This document shows, one piece after another, positions 1-8,742 of a DNA stretch of 64,000 bases (the first letter of the stretch is position 1; each line of letters starts with the position of its first letter). The position numbers and the translations under genes were made by a program. Below the pieces are notes generated by a model, which searched no databases, was not told the origin of the DNA, and saw only the letters and a list, made by a program, of their open reading frames with translations. This DNA comes from Acidimangrovimonas sediminis (GTDB lineage Bacteria > Pseudomonadota > Alphaproteobacteria > Rhodobacterales > Rhodobacteraceae): NCBI RefSeq assembly GCF_002871005.1, contig NZ_PHSN01000013.1, positions 124,001-188,000 of the forward strand, written 5' to 3'.

Positions 1-471
1 CGGCTGATCAAGGCGGCGTGCCTGCTGCACGACACGACCTGGCGCGCCCATCCCGACTATCGCGCCGAGGTCTGTTTCGACAACGCGACCCGGGCGAACC
101 TCGGCGGGCTGAACCACCCGGAGCGGGTCTTCCTCGGCCTGTCTCTCCTGCACCGCTACAAGAACAGCCGGTCCGGCACGCCGTTCGAACCGCTCTTCAA
201 GCTGCTGAGCGAGGATCAGCTGCTGGAGGCCGAGGTGCTGGGAAAGGCCATTCGCTTCGGCGCGATGATCGCGATGGACGACCCGACCCGGGTGGCCGAA
301 CTGCGCTACTTCCCTCGCAAGGAGGTGCTGGAGCTGCGCCTCAAGGAAGACGGAGAGGAGCTTTACGGCGAGGTCGCACAGGCGCGCTTTGCCTCGCTCT
401 GCGCGGCACTGAAAGTCACCCCGCAGGTGCACGTCATGCGCGCCCACGCCCATCCCGAACGGCGGCGCTAA
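1..471 (+). CDS. ppx: Ppx/GppA family phosphatase, C-terminal part (cut by window start)
   Basis: The frame is open from base 1 and ends at TAA 469-471, giving the last 156 residues. The sequence has the alpha-helical C-terminal region of the exopolyphosphatase/guanosine pentaphosphate phosphatase family, including a helix starting KAACLLHDTTWRAHPDYRAE (His-Asp of the HD-like region) and the pattern LSLLHRYKN. Members hydrolyse polyphosphate or pppGpp in the cytoplasm. The actin-like catalytic domains lie outside the window, so Ppx and GppA cannot be separated here. An internal ATG at 235 is only a shorter frame of the same gene. Confidence 0.7.
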   Translation, partial: RLIKAACLLHDTTWRAHPDYRAEVCFDNATRANLGGLNHPERVFLGLSLLHRYKNSRSGTPFEPLFKLLSEDQLLEAEVLGKAIRFGAMIAMDDPTRVAELRYFPRKEVLELRLKEDGEELYGEVAQARFASLCAALKVTPQVHVMRAHAHPERRR

Positions 472-475
472 GGCG

Positions 476-895
476 CTAGAGCTCCGTCTCGTTGCCCGAG
501 TCGCCGGGTGGCACGGGCACCAGCGGCACCTTGCGGCGGATCAGGATGTCGCCGTTGGGCAGGACCTGCGGCGCCTCGTAGGCCGACAGATCCCCCATCA
601 GCTGGACCAGCGTCGCCATCATCGCGCGCATCTTCGGCTCCATCTGCGCGGTCAGGCCACGCAGCATCAGCTTCGTCCCCTCCTGCATCAGATCGAAGCC
701 CTTCGAGACATCGCCGGTGGACCCCTCACCCTTGCCGCTGTTACCCGTGCCACCACTGGCCGTGGCACCACCCTCGCCCATCGCACCCTCGCCCTTCGGC
801 GGCGCGCCAGCCCCCGGCCCCGCCACGGGCGGAGCCTCCGCCAGCGCGGGGCAGGCGGCGAGCAGAAGGCACAGAAGCGGCACGATCGGTTTCAT
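476..895 (-). CDS. small exported protein of unknown function
   Basis: A 139-residue protein convergent with the Ppx gene. The start at 895 was chosen because it begins directly with a signal peptide (MKPIVPLLCLLLAACPALA). A TTG 36 nt upstream would put charged residues before it. The stretch LLLAAC could be a lipobox, or cleavage may follow ALA. Next comes a low-complexity Gly/Pro/Ser linker of about 50 residues. The C-terminal half (DLMQEGTKLMLRGL, then PNGDILIRRK) looks conserved and amphipathic. I recognise no functional domain. It is probably periplasmic or lipid-anchored. Confidence 0.6.
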   Translation of the reverse strand: MKPIVPLLCLLLAACPALAEAPPVAGPGAGAPPKGEGAMGEGGATASGGTGNSGKGEGSTGDVSKGFDLMQEGTKLMLRGLTAQMEPKMRAMMATLVQLMGDLSAYEAPQVLPNGDILIRRKVPLVPVPPGDSGNETEL

Positions 896-941
896 CCCCG
901 GATCATAGCCCAGCCGCCCCGAGTCGCCCAAGCGTGCCCGC

Positions 942-1991
942 TCAGATCTGCAGATCCACGCTCACCGGGAAATGGTCCGACGCGGCCAGCAGCGCGTCGC
1001 GCAGCTCGGGCACCCGCCAACAGCCCGGATCGTCCAGCGGATGCCAGATCCGCCAGCGCGCGCCCTTCGCCGCAAGATCGGGGCTGAGCATGACGTAATC
1101 GAGCAGCGCCGAAAGATAGCGATGCTGGTCGGCCAGCCAGAACCTGGCCGAGGTGGGCTGGGCCGCAAGTTTCGACGACAGCGCAAGCCCCGCATGCGGT
1201 TCGATCAGTGCCCGCGCCGGATCGCTGCCCGCGCCGAGGCCCAGCACGATCTCAAGCCCCGAACGGCCGAACAGCTTTTCGTATTCGTCCAACCCCGGGC
1301 CGTCGTTGAAATCGCCCAGCACCACCAGCGGCGCGCCAAGGTCGAGGATCTCGTCCACCCGGGCACGCAGCCAGACGCATTGCGCCAGCTGCTTGCGGCG
1401 GTTCTCGATCGCGATACGCCGTGCCTCATGGGCGTTTCTGGCGCCATGGGGGGCCTTCGACTTGGCATGTACCCCGATCATGCGGAAGGCAAAGCCCTCG
1501 CGCGTGGTCACCGCCAGTTCCAGCGGCGGCTTGGAAAAGGTGATGATCTCGGGCGCCGCGTCGATATCCAGATCGTAGCGGAACGCCCCGTCGAAGCGTG
1601 GCGCCCCCGCCGGCCCCGCCGGCGCGCCCTTCTTGCCGGTCGGCGCCCCCATCGGGTCATGCACCGCCTCGATCACGTCGGGATCGTAAAGCAGCGCAAT
1701 CTCCTGCTCGGTTTCCGACGGGAACCCCAACACCGCCCGCCGCGCCCGCAGGCCGAAATGCGCGGCGAAGGTTTCCAGCTGGCCCACGGTGGTGCGGCGG
1801 CGGTTCTGGTCGGGCGCTTCGATCACCATCACCGCGTCGGCGTCGAGCGCGGTGAAGACGATCCCCAGCGCGCCCAGCTGATCCGCCCGCGTCACTTCGT
1901 AGCGCGCCGACCATTCGCCATCGGCAAGCATCCTGCCCGTCGGGCCGAAGAGGTTGCCGAACCATTCGACGTTGTAGCTGGCAATCCGCAT
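942..1991 (-). CDS. endonuclease/exonuclease/phosphatase (EEP) family hydrolase
   Basis: A 349-residue protein with the signatures of the EEP (DNase I-like) fold: the N-terminal strand ASYNVEWFGN with the metal-binding Asn, a central HAKSK, the GDFND motif (catalytic Asp/Asn) and C-terminal SDHFPVSV with the conserved Asp-His pair. This fold cleaves phosphodiesters in nucleic acids, lipids or small molecules with a divalent metal; the substrate is not predictable here. The start at 1991 was chosen because the fold begins at once and a GGGAGGGAG ribosome site lies just upstream. No signal peptide is visible, so it is probably cytoplasmic. Confidence 0.8.
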   Translation of the reverse strand: MRIASYNVEWFGNLFGPTGRMLADGEWSARYEVTRADQLGALGIVFTALDADAVMVIEAPDQNRRRTTVGQLETFAAHFGLRARRAVLGFPSETEQEIALLYDPDVIEAVHDPMGAPTGKKGAPAGPAGAPRFDGAFRYDLDIDAAPEIITFSKPPLELAVTTREGFAFRMIGVHAKSKAPHGARNAHEARRIAIENRRKQLAQCVWLRARVDEILDLGAPLVVLGDFNDGPGLDEYEKLFGRSGLEIVLGLGAGSDPARALIEPHAGLALSSKLAAQPTSARFWLADQHRYLSALLDYVMLSPDLAAKGARWRIWHPLDDPGCWRVPELRDALLAASDHFPVSVDLQI

Positions 1992-2091
1992 CCCCGCTCC
2001 CTCCCTGCCCCCAGATCGCATCCCGGGTCGCATGGCCGAGACGACGCCGCCCCATCACCGGATGCCGCGACGGACCCGCCCCCGGGCAGGC

Positions 2092-2775
2092 TCAGGCCGC
2101 GCGCTGGCCCGAGATCTCCTCCCAGGCCGCGTTGACCGCGATCAGCCGGTCGCCCGCCAGCGCCAGCGCCTCGTCCGGCACGCCGCGGGCACGCATTCGG
2201 TCGGGGTGGCATTCCATCACCGCCCGCCGCCAGGCCGCACGCACCTCGTCGATCGGGGTATCCTCGGTCACACCCAGCACGCTGTAGGGGTCGGGCTCGG
2301 CATCCTTGACGTTCCGTGCCCTCAGTCCGCGAAAGCACCGCTCCCCCAGTTCGAAGATCTCGGCCACCCGGCGCAGGAAGGCATCCTCGGCAGGATGGTA
2401 TTCGCCATCCGCCAGCGCGATGTGAAAGAGCCCCTCCATCAGGTCGATCAGCACCTGGTCGTCGTCGCGGAACATCCGCTTGATTCGCCGCGCATATTCC
2501 TCGAACCCCGCGACGTCCTGACGGGCCAGGTTGAACACCCTCGCGGCGTTGGTCTCCTCCTCCGGCGGGATCTCGAACACCCGGCGGAAGGCCGACACCT
2601 CGTCGCGCGTCACCCGCCCGTCGGCCTTTGCCATCTTGGCCCCCAGCGCGATCACTGCGATGGTGAAGGCGACCGAACGTTCCGGCGGCGTGCGCAGCTG
2701 TTCGAACACGGCGCCGAGACCCTCGCCCTTGGCGAGTGCGGCGATGGCGGCGGAGATGCGGGCCCAGAGCGACAT
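2092..2775 (-). CDS. DjlA-like TerB/DnaJ-domain protein
   Basis: A 227-residue protein with an N-terminal TerB-like helical domain (about residues 35-140, with acidic turns KADGRVTRDE and ADGEYHPAED) and a C-terminal J domain (about 165-227) carrying the HPD motif in ECHPDRMRARG. This is the architecture of DjlA, a DnaK co-chaperone. E. coli DjlA has an N-terminal membrane anchor; here only a weak hydrophobic stretch near residue 35-45 is seen, so a soluble form is likely. It probably recruits Hsp70 to an unknown client. Confidence 0.8.
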   Translation of the reverse strand: MSLWARISAAIAALAKGEGLGAVFEQLRTPPERSVAFTIAVIALGAKMAKADGRVTRDEVSAFRRVFEIPPEEETNAARVFNLARQDVAGFEEYARRIKRMFRDDDQVLIDLMEGLFHIALADGEYHPAEDAFLRRVAEIFELGERCFRGLRARNVKDAEPDPYSVLGVTEDTPIDEVRAAWRRAVMECHPDRMRARGVPDEALALAGDRLIAVNAAWEEISGQRAA

Positions 2776-2806
2776 GCCCCCATTCTAGCGGCCCCGGCCG
2801 GCGCTG

Positions 2807-3301
2807 TCAGGAGAGCATTTTCTGCATCAGCACAAGATCCATCCAGCGCCCGAACTTGAACCCGACCTCGGGCACCACGGCAACCTCGCGATAGCCGATC
2901 GCCGCGTGGAAGGCCCGGCCCGCCGGGTTCTCGGCACTCACCCCCGCGATCATCGAATGCGCCCCGCCCGCGCGGGCATGGTCCTCGATCGCCGCCATCA
3001 GCGCCCGGCCCACACCCCGCCCCCGCGCCTCGGGTGCCAGAATGACGGTGTGCTCCATCGACCGTGCATAGCCCGCGCCGGCCCGGAACTGGCCATAGCT
3101 CGCAAAGCCCAGCACCGCCTCGCCCTCCACAGCCACGAGGAAGGCAAGCCCCGCCGCCGCCTTCTCGGCGAAGGTCCGGACAAGCTCCTCCACGGTCTTC
3201 TCGACCGGGTTGAAGGTGACCGCCGTGTCGCGGATCACCGGGTTCCAGAAGGCCGCGACGGCCGCGGCATCGCCCGCGACGGCGGGCCGGATCAGCGTCA
3301 T
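2807..3301 (-). CDS. GNAT family N-acetyltransferase (phosphinothricin-acetyltransferase-like)
   Basis: A 164-residue single-domain GNAT protein. It starts IRPAVAGDAAAVAAFWN and has the acetyl-CoA-binding motif A, LAPEARGRGVGRALM (R/Q-x-x-G-x-G/A). The layout, with an early N-P-V-I-R-D-T and GFASYGQFR, resembles the PAT/MnaT subgroup that acetylates phosphinothricin, methionine sulfone or sulfoximine. The start at 3301 forms an ATGA overlap with the stop of the upstream VOC gene, so the two are probably co-translated. The actual substrate is unknown. Confidence 0.8.
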   Translation of the reverse strand: MTLIRPAVAGDAAAVAAFWNPVIRDTAVTFNPVEKTVEELVRTFAEKAAAGLAFLVAVEGEAVLGFASYGQFRAGAGYARSMEHTVILAPEARGRGVGRALMAAIEDHARAGGAHSMIAGVSAENPAGRAFHAAIGYREVAVVPEVGFKFGRWMDLVLMQKMLS

Positions 3302-3921
3302 AGCACGCACACTCCCCGAGGTGTCTCGATCTCCGCCCGCATCCCGGGCGCGGCACCGGGTACCACCGCGACCCGGGCATCCAGGATCAGAGGCGCCAGC
3401 GCGGCCTCCAGCTCCGCCGCCCGCGGATGCGCGATCTCCAGCCGTCGCAGACGACAGCCGGTCTCCTCCAGCCGCCGCGCGGGATGGCGCGCGCCCGCGG
3501 CCTCTCCCTCCCAGCGAATCATCGCCGGAAAGCAATTGTCGAAGGGCAGCACCCCGTCTTCCGGCACCGCCATCTGCCAGTGCAGCCCGTCGCGCTCGAA
3601 CGCCACCGGCGCGCCGGCCCCCTCCGGCGCCAGCGTCAGCGCCGCACCCAGATCATCGCACCGCGCGATCCAGTTCGTCACCCGCGGCACGCCCGCGAAC
3701 CGGTCCAGGTCGAACCAGCGCGCCCGCCCCGGCGCCGGCGCCGCCGGATCCACCGCGATCACCTCGAGATAGAGATCCCCAAGCCCCAGCAACCGGTTGT
3801 GCGTCCCCATCCGCGCGTGCCGCCCGCCCGGCCCCGGCGCCACGCCAAGCGCCGCCTCGACCGCCGCCACGCCCGCGTCCAGCCCCGCGGCCGAGACCGC
3901 CAGATGATCGAATGTCAGCAT
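3298..3921 (-). CDS. VOC-superfamily (glyoxalase-like) protein
   Basis: A 207-residue protein beginning with the first glyoxalase-like strand, LTFDHLAVSAAGLDAGVA, and carrying GTHNRLLGLGDLYLEVIAVD, typical of the glyoxalase-like (Glyoxalase_3) group. His and Glu residues in these strands (DHLAV; YLEVIA) are at the usual metal-ligand positions of VOC enzymes. The reaction is not predictable. It overlaps the acetyltransferase gene by 4 nt. Two short repeat elements separate it from livF upstream, so it may have its own promoter or read through from the transporter operon. Confidence 0.75.
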   Translation of the reverse strand: MLTFDHLAVSAAGLDAGVAAVEAALGVAPGPGGRHARMGTHNRLLGLGDLYLEVIAVDPAAPAPGRARWFDLDRFAGVPRVTNWIARCDDLGAALTLAPEGAGAPVAFERDGLHWQMAVPEDGVLPFDNCFPAMIRWEGEAAGARHPARRLEETGCRLRRLEIAHPRAAELEAALAPLILDARVAVVPGAAPGMRAEIETPRGVCVL

Positions 3922-3932
3922 CCCGCCCTGCC

Positions 3933-3978
3933 CTTCATCTTGGCCCAAATACTCCGGGGTTCTGGGCAGCGCCCCGGG
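3933..3978 (-). repeat. palindrome-tail repeat, copy 1
   Basis: Read on the minus strand it is a GC-rich hairpin (GGGGC-GCT-GCCC core) followed by ACCCCGGAGTATTTGGGCC and ending AAGATGAAG. It aligns with the copies at 24051 and 62209 in both the hairpin and the GAAG-terminated tail. It lies between livF and the VOC gene. Confidence 0.75.
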
Positions 3979-4002
3979 GCGCGCCGCCTCGTGCCGCCGC
4001 CT

Positions 4003-4037
4003 CTTCTTTCTTGCCCAAATACTCCCGCCGGAGGCGC
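4003..4037 (-). repeat. palindrome-tail repeat, copy 2
   Basis: Minus-strand reading: hairpin GCGCCTCCGGCG, then GGAGTATTTGGGCAAG, ending AAAGAAG. It shares GGAGTATTTGGGC with copy 1, 25 nt away in the same orientation. It starts 2 nt after the livF stop codon, so it is probably transcribed as the 3' end of the transporter mRNA. Confidence 0.7.
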
Positions 4038-4039
4038 CT

Positions 4040-4735
4040 TCACACCCCCAGCCGCCGCAACAGGCGCCCCGGATCGGCACGCAGCGCCTCGGCCGGCACC
4101 GTTTCCACCACCCGCCCGGTCTCGAGAAACACCACGTCGTCGGCGACCGACAGCACCGCCTCCACGCGCTGCTCGACCAGCAGCACCGCCACGCCCTCGG
4201 CGCGCATCCGCACCACCACCTGCCGGATCGCCTCGATCATCGAGGGCTGCAGCCCCTCGGTGGGTTCATCCAGCAGCAGGACCTTGGGACGGATGCACAG
4301 CGCCCGCGCCGTGGCCAGCATCTGCTGCTCGCCCCCCGAAAGCGTCTGGGCGGGCTGGTCCAGCCGTTCGCGCAGGCGGGGAAAGATCTCCAGCACCTCC
4401 TCGCGGACCGCGGCGCCCGAGGCCCGGGTCCGCAATCCCACCGCCAGGTTCTCGGCCACCGTCAGGTCGGCGAACAGCCGCCGCCCCTGCGGCACGTAGC
4501 CGATGCCCTGCTGCGCCACCCTGTGCTTCGGCAGCCGGCTCACCTCCACCCCGTCCAGCATGATCCGCCCGGCCTGCAAAGGCAGGATCCCCATGATCGC
4601 CTTCATGGTCGTGGTCTTGCCCGCCCCGTTGCGCCCCAGAAGGCAGGTGATCCGCCCCGGCTGCACCGCGAAGGACACGCCGCGCAGCACCGGCACCGGG
4701 CCATAGGCCACGTCGATCCCCTCGACCTGCAACAT
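4040..4735 (-). CDS. livF: ABC transporter ATP-binding protein, LivF type
   Basis: A 231-residue ATPase of a branched-chain-amino-acid-type (HAAT) importer. It has Walker A GRNGAGKT (34-41), signature LSGGEQQML, Walker B VLLLDEPTEGL and a switch His replaced in the VEQRVE stretch, as in LivF. It pairs with LivG to drive uptake through LivH/LivM at the inner membrane. It overlaps livG by one base and is the last transporter gene. The ligand could be an amino acid, amide or urea-like compound; the sequence does not decide. Confidence 0.88.
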   Translation of the reverse strand: MLQVEGIDVAYGPVPVLRGVSFAVQPGRITCLLGRNGAGKTTTMKAIMGILPLQAGRIMLDGVEVSRLPKHRVAQQGIGYVPQGRRLFADLTVAENLAVGLRTRASGAAVREEVLEIFPRLRERLDQPAQTLSGGEQQMLATARALCIRPKVLLLDEPTEGLQPSMIEAIRQVVVRMRAEGVAVLLVEQRVEAVLSVADDVVFLETGRVVETVPAEALRADPGRLLRRLGV

Positions 4736-5451
4736 CAGCCCGCGGCCTCCGTCCCCAGATAGGCGGCCTGCACCGCCGGGCTGGCCTGCACCTCGGCCGG
4801 CGTGCCCTCGGCCAGCACCTCGCCGAAGTTCAGCACGGTCACCCGGTCCGCCAGCTCCATCACCACCGACATGTTGTGCTCGATCAGCAGGATCGCCGTC
4901 GTGGCCGAGATCTCGCGGATCAGCGCCTTGAACGCGGCGATCTCGCTGTCGGCCAGCCCCTGCGTCGGCTCGTCGAGGATCAGCAGGCGCGGCGCCTGCG
5001 CCAGCCCCATCGCGATCTCCAGAAGCCGCTGGTGACCGTAGGACAGATCGCCCGCCACCTCCCCCGCCCTCTCGGCCAGGCCCACGCGCGCCAGCGCCTC
5101 CTCCACCGCCGCATCGACCCCGCGCCGCAGCCGCCGCCGCGCCGCCAGCGCCACGTTCTCGCGCAGCGAGAGCCGCCCGAAGACCGAGGTGATCTGGAAC
5201 GTGTAGGCCATCCCCAGCCGCACCCGCCGGTGCGCGGGCAGCGCCGTCACCTCGGCCCCATCGAAGAAGATCCGCCCCTCCGACGGCGCGATCCGGCCGA
5301 TCAGCATCGACACGAAGGTGGTCTTGCCCGCCCCGTTCGGCCCGATCAGCGCCCGGATCTCACCGGGCGAAAGGTCGAAATCCACGGCGTTGACCGCGCG
5401 CAGCCCGGCAAAACTGCGCCCCAGCCCGCGGGTCGAGAGGATCGCGGTCAT
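4735..5451 (-). CDS. livG: ABC transporter ATP-binding protein, LivG type
   Basis: A 238-residue ATPase with Walker A GPNGAGKT (37-44), signature LSYGHQRLLEIA (the non-canonical Y-G-H form common in LivG), Walker B LLILDEPTQGL and switch LLIEHNMSVV. The start at 5451 gives the usual N-terminus ILSTRGLGRSFAGLRAVN; an upstream in-frame start would add an atypical Cys/Arg-rich leader. It lies between livM and livF with 10 nt and 1 nt spacing, so it belongs to one polycistron. Confidence 0.88.
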   Translation of the reverse strand: MTAILSTRGLGRSFAGLRAVNAVDFDLSPGEIRALIGPNGAGKTTFVSMLIGRIAPSEGRIFFDGAEVTALPAHRRVRLGMAYTFQITSVFGRLSLRENVALAARRRLRRGVDAAVEEALARVGLAERAGEVAGDLSYGHQRLLEIAMGLAQAPRLLILDEPTQGLADSEIAAFKALIREISATTAILLIEHNMSVVMELADRVTVLNFGEVLAEGTPAEVQASPAVQAAYLGTEAAG

Positions 5452-5461
5452 CGCGTCCCCC

Positions 5462-6397
5462 TCACGGCATCGCCCGCCACAGGCGGCGGCGCAGTTCTCC
5501 GCCGATGCCACCGGGCGCAAAGAGGGTGAGGAGGATCAGCACCACCCCCACGACCAGAAGGTAGGCGCTTGTCAGGTCCGAGGCCGTGTCGACGAGGTAA
5601 TACATGAACAAAGTGCCGAGGAATGGCCCGAGGATCGTTCCCGCGCCGCCCAACAGGACCCACAGGAGCGGGTAGATCGAATATTGCACGGTGGCAAAAC
5701 TTGCCCCCACGTAGCCGAAGAGGATGCCGTAGCCCGCCCCCGCGACACCCGCGAAGGTGCCCGACAGGGTCACCGCCATGAGCTTCATCGCGAAGGTGTC
5801 GTAGCCCAGAAGGCGGGCGCGTTCCTCGTTCTCTCGGATCGCGATCAGCACCCGGCCCCGGCGGCTGCGCATCAGCGCGAGCGAGGCAATCAGGCAGACC
5901 CCGAACAGCACCAGCGCGGCCAGGTAGCGCGGCCCCTCCGCGCTCAGGTCGATGCTCCAGAGCTGCCGCTGCGCCTGCGCGATCACGATCCCCTGGTCGC
6001 CCCCGGTCCAGCGCGAGGCCAGCAGCAGCGCCAGGTATCCCGCCTGCGCGAACATCAGCGTGACGATCATGAAGGCCACGCCCGCAGTGCGCAGCGCCAG
6101 CGCCCCCACCACCAGCGCGACCAGCGTCGCGGCCAGCACGCCCATCGCGAAGGCCGCGCCCGGGCCGGTGCCCCACAGGTGCATCGGCATCCCCGCGCCG
6201 TACATGCCCGCGGCGAAGAACAGCGCGTGGCCCAGCGACAGAAGGCCGGTGTAGCCGAACAGGACGTTGTAGCCGATGGCAAAGCACGCCAGCACCATGA
6301 CCCGCGCCATGACCCCGTGATGATAGGCCGGCAACAGGAAATGCGCGACGAGGAGCGCAGCGAGGAGCGCCCCGTGCACGAGGTAATCCCGCCTCAT
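5462..6397 (-). CDS. livM: ABC transporter permease, LivM type
   Basis: A 311-residue inner-membrane permease with about eight to ten hydrophobic segments. It contains the family hallmark stretches GYNVLFGYTGLLSLGHALFF and, near the cytoplasmic coupling region, AIRENEERARLLGYD. It forms the translocation channel with LivH. The start at 6397 overlaps the livH stop by 4 nt (ATGA), indicating coupled translation. Confidence 0.88.
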   Translation of the reverse strand: MRRDYLVHGALLAALLVAHFLLPAYHHGVMARVMVLACFAIGYNVLFGYTGLLSLGHALFFAAGMYGAGMPMHLWGTGPGAAFAMGVLAATLVALVVGALALRTAGVAFMIVTLMFAQAGYLALLLASRWTGGDQGIVIAQAQRQLWSIDLSAEGPRYLAALVLFGVCLIASLALMRSRRGRVLIAIRENEERARLLGYDTFAMKLMAVTLSGTFAGVAGAGYGILFGYVGASFATVQYSIYPLLWVLLGGAGTILGPFLGTLFMYYLVDTASDLTSAYLLVVGVVLILLTLFAPGGIGGELRRRLWRAMP

Positions 6398-7317
6398 CGC
6401 GCGGCCTTCCCGAACAGGCCCTGCGGCCGGAAGATCAGGACGAAGGCCACCAGAAGCGTCGCCAGGATCTTCGCCAGCGTCGGCGAGAAGAAGACCGAGA
6501 TCACCCCCTCGCTCAGCCCGATCAGCACAGCGGCGACCAGCGTGCCGCCGAGGCTGCCCAGCCCGCCGATGATCACCACGATGAACGACATCAGCAGCGC
6601 ATCGCCCCCCATCAGGTAATGCGCCTGGGTGATCGGCACGATCAGCACACCCGCCAGCGCGGCCAGCCCCGCGCCAAGGCCGAAGACCATGGCATAGACC
6701 CGTTCCACCGGAATGCCGAAGGCCGCGGCGATCTCGCCATCCGCCTGCGTCGCCCGCATCATCAGGCCCAGCCGCGTGTGCTTCATCACCAGCCCCAGGC
6801 CCACCAGCACCGCCACCGCCGCCGCGATCACGAACAGCCGGTAGCCGGTGGTATAAAGGCCCCAGGGCCAGAACAGCTGCAGCCCGTCCTTCCATTCCAC
6901 CCATGGCAGGGCAATCCGTGCGGAGAACGGCTCGGCCACCGGACGGGCATCGGCGCCGTATGTCATGAGGGTCGCCTGCTGCAGAACATATAGTAGCCCG
7001 ATGGTGGCGACGATCGTCCGCTCCGGGTCATAGGAAAGCCGCTTCAGCACGGTCACGTCCACCGCCGCCGCCAAAAGCCCCACAAGCACCGGCGCCACCA
7101 CCAGCGCCGCGGCAAAGCCGAGTATCGGCGAGATGCCGAGGAAGCTGGTCACCCCCCAGGCCCCGACGGCGCCCAGCATATAGAACTCGCCATGCGCCAC
7201 GTTGACCACGCGCATCACCCCGAAGACGAGGCTCAGCCCCGAGGCCATCAGCGCCAGCACGGCCGCCTGCAACGCACCTTCCAGCACGGCAAGCATCAGG
7301 TGGGGACCGAACTCCAT
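6394..7317 (-). CDS. livH: ABC transporter permease, LivH type
   Basis: A 307-residue polytopic permease with the LivH signature SGLSLVFGVMRVVNVAHGEF near the N-terminus and a coupling-helix region MMRATQADGEIAAAFGIPVE. It is the first permease gene after the binding-protein gene, with an 11-nt gap, and overlaps livM by 4 nt. It imports the ligand delivered by the periplasmic binding protein at 7329-8639. Confidence 0.88.
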   Translation of the reverse strand: MEFGPHLMLAVLEGALQAAVLALMASGLSLVFGVMRVVNVAHGEFYMLGAVGAWGVTSFLGISPILGFAAALVVAPVLVGLLAAAVDVTVLKRLSYDPERTIVATIGLLYVLQQATLMTYGADARPVAEPFSARIALPWVEWKDGLQLFWPWGLYTTGYRLFVIAAAVAVLVGLGLVMKHTRLGLMMRATQADGEIAAAFGIPVERVYAMVFGLGAGLAALAGVLIVPITQAHYLMGGDALLMSFIVVIIGGLGSLGGTLVAAVLIGLSEGVISVFFSPTLAKILATLLVAFVLIFRPQGLFGKAAR

Positions 7318-7328
7318 CTTGCGGCGCG

Positions 7329-8639
7329 TCAGAAGCTCTGCGTCGTGTAATCCACCTCGTCGGGGTACATGCCGTCCTCGATCGTGCTGGTGTGCACGAC
7401 GTCGAGCCGGCCCTTCGCCACCTTCGAGACGTACTGGTGACCGAAGACCTGGTGGGTCTTGCCGTTGAACACCTTGTCGCCCTGCGGATGCTGGTCCGAC
7501 GCCGGGATCTTGCCGATCTCTTCCACCGCCTCGATCAGCTTCTGGCGGTCGCCCGCATCCTTGTAGCCCGCGGCCTCCATCCCCTGCTTGATGATATAGA
7601 GCGTCTCCCAGCAGCCGAACATGTGGGCATAGGTCGACACGTCCTTGGGGTCGGCGACCGAGGCGCCGTTGTCATCCACGCCCACGGCCTTGCGGTAGGC
7701 CTTGTCGAACGCGGTCTGGTCCTTCTGGGCGTAGCGCGGATTGCCCTCCCAGAAATAGGTGCCTTCGAGGAATTCGAGGCCCGGCGAGTTCAGGTCGACC
7801 GCCTCGATGGAATCGATGAAGCCGAAGATCTCGGGGCGCGACGGCCCGAAGAATTCGCCCATCTCCTTGACGAAGGTCAGCACGGCCGGACCCACGAGGA
7901 CGTGGTAGATCACCTCGGTCTCGCGCGGGATCTTGGCAAAGTACTTGGTGAAGGACGTCTCGGTCGGCGGGATCGCGATCTGCGCGATCACCTCGCCGCC
8001 GTGGGCCTTCATCGCGGGCGGGAAGTTGTCGCGGTGATCGTAGCCGAAGGCGTAATCGGGGTAGATCATCGTCACCTTCTTGCCGAGATTGCCGGCCACG
8101 AAGGGCGCCATCGCCAGAACCTGGCTCTTCACGTCGGTGATGCCGGGCTGCACGGTCCAGCGGTTGAGCTTGCCGGACGCCACGTGATGGCCCTCGGACA
8201 CCACGAAATAGGGCATCTTCAGCTCTCCCGCCCGGGGGGCAGCGGCCATCACCACGTTGGAAAAGAGCGTGCCGAACGCCAGGTCGACCTTGTGCTGCGT
8301 CGCGAATTTCTCGACCACCTCGGCGGCGCGCTTGGGATCGGTGCCGTCATCTTCGGTCACCATCACGACCTCGCGGCCGTTGATGCCGCCGGCCGCGTTG
8401 ATCGCCTTGACCGCGGCGATCGAGGTCCGCTCGTACCAGCGGCCGTAGGCGGCGCCGATCCCCGTGGCGTGCATCTCGAACCCCAGCCGGATCGGCGCGG
8501 CGGATTGCGCCCCGGCATAGCGCGCCCAGAGCGGCAGCGTGGCGGCCGCGGCACCGCCCGCCCCCAGCGTCCTCAGCGCGGCACGGCGCGACGGCGAATG
8601 GATCGTGTCCTCGGGTCTCAGGATGGGGGTCTTCGGCAT
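7329..8639 (-). CDS. periplasmic substrate-binding protein of the LivK/HAAT type
   Basis: A 436-residue protein with an N-terminal export signal that carries SRRAALRTL before a hydrophobic stretch ending GAQSAA, so it is possibly Tat-exported. The mature part is a type-1 periplasmic binding fold (IRLGFEMHATG, then KAINAAGGINGREVVMVTEDDGT). It is longer than classical LivK (about 370 aa). The start at 8639 was chosen because the signal peptide begins there; the longer in-frame extension to 8870 runs into the neighbouring gene. It is first in the operon. The ligand is unknown. Confidence 0.85.
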   Translation of the reverse strand: MPKTPILRPEDTIHSPSRRAALRTLGAGGAAAATLPLWARYAGAQSAAPIRLGFEMHATGIGAAYGRWYERTSIAAVKAINAAGGINGREVVMVTEDDGTDPKRAAEVVEKFATQHKVDLAFGTLFSNVVMAAAPRAGELKMPYFVVSEGHHVASGKLNRWTVQPGITDVKSQVLAMAPFVAGNLGKKVTMIYPDYAFGYDHRDNFPPAMKAHGGEVIAQIAIPPTETSFTKYFAKIPRETEVIYHVLVGPAVLTFVKEMGEFFGPSRPEIFGFIDSIEAVDLNSPGLEFLEGTYFWEGNPRYAQKDQTAFDKAYRKAVGVDDNGASVADPKDVSTYAHMFGCWETLYIIKQGMEAAGYKDAGDRQKLIEAVEEIGKIPASDQHPQGDKVFNGKTHQVFGHQYVSKVAKGRLDVVHTSTIEDGMYPDEVDYTTQSF

Positions 8640-8700
8640 GGCACGTCTTCCCTGTTGATCTGGACCGGCGGTCTCGACACGCCGCCGTGATGGGTCAAGC

Positions 8701-8714
8701 TTGTATGCACACAA
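8701..8714. promoter_or_regulatory. candidate GntR-type operator upstream of the liv-type operon
   Basis: The sequence TTGTATGCACACAA is an almost perfect inverted repeat (TTGT-TGCA-ACAA core, one mismatched pair) 62 nt before the binding-protein start. TTGTATNNNNACAA-like sites are typical of FadR/VanR-group GntR regulators. No GntR gene is in the window, so the regulator is inferred only from the site. Confidence 0.4.
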
Positions 8715-8742
8715 ATGACTTGTCGAGTCTTTCCGCCCGGAC

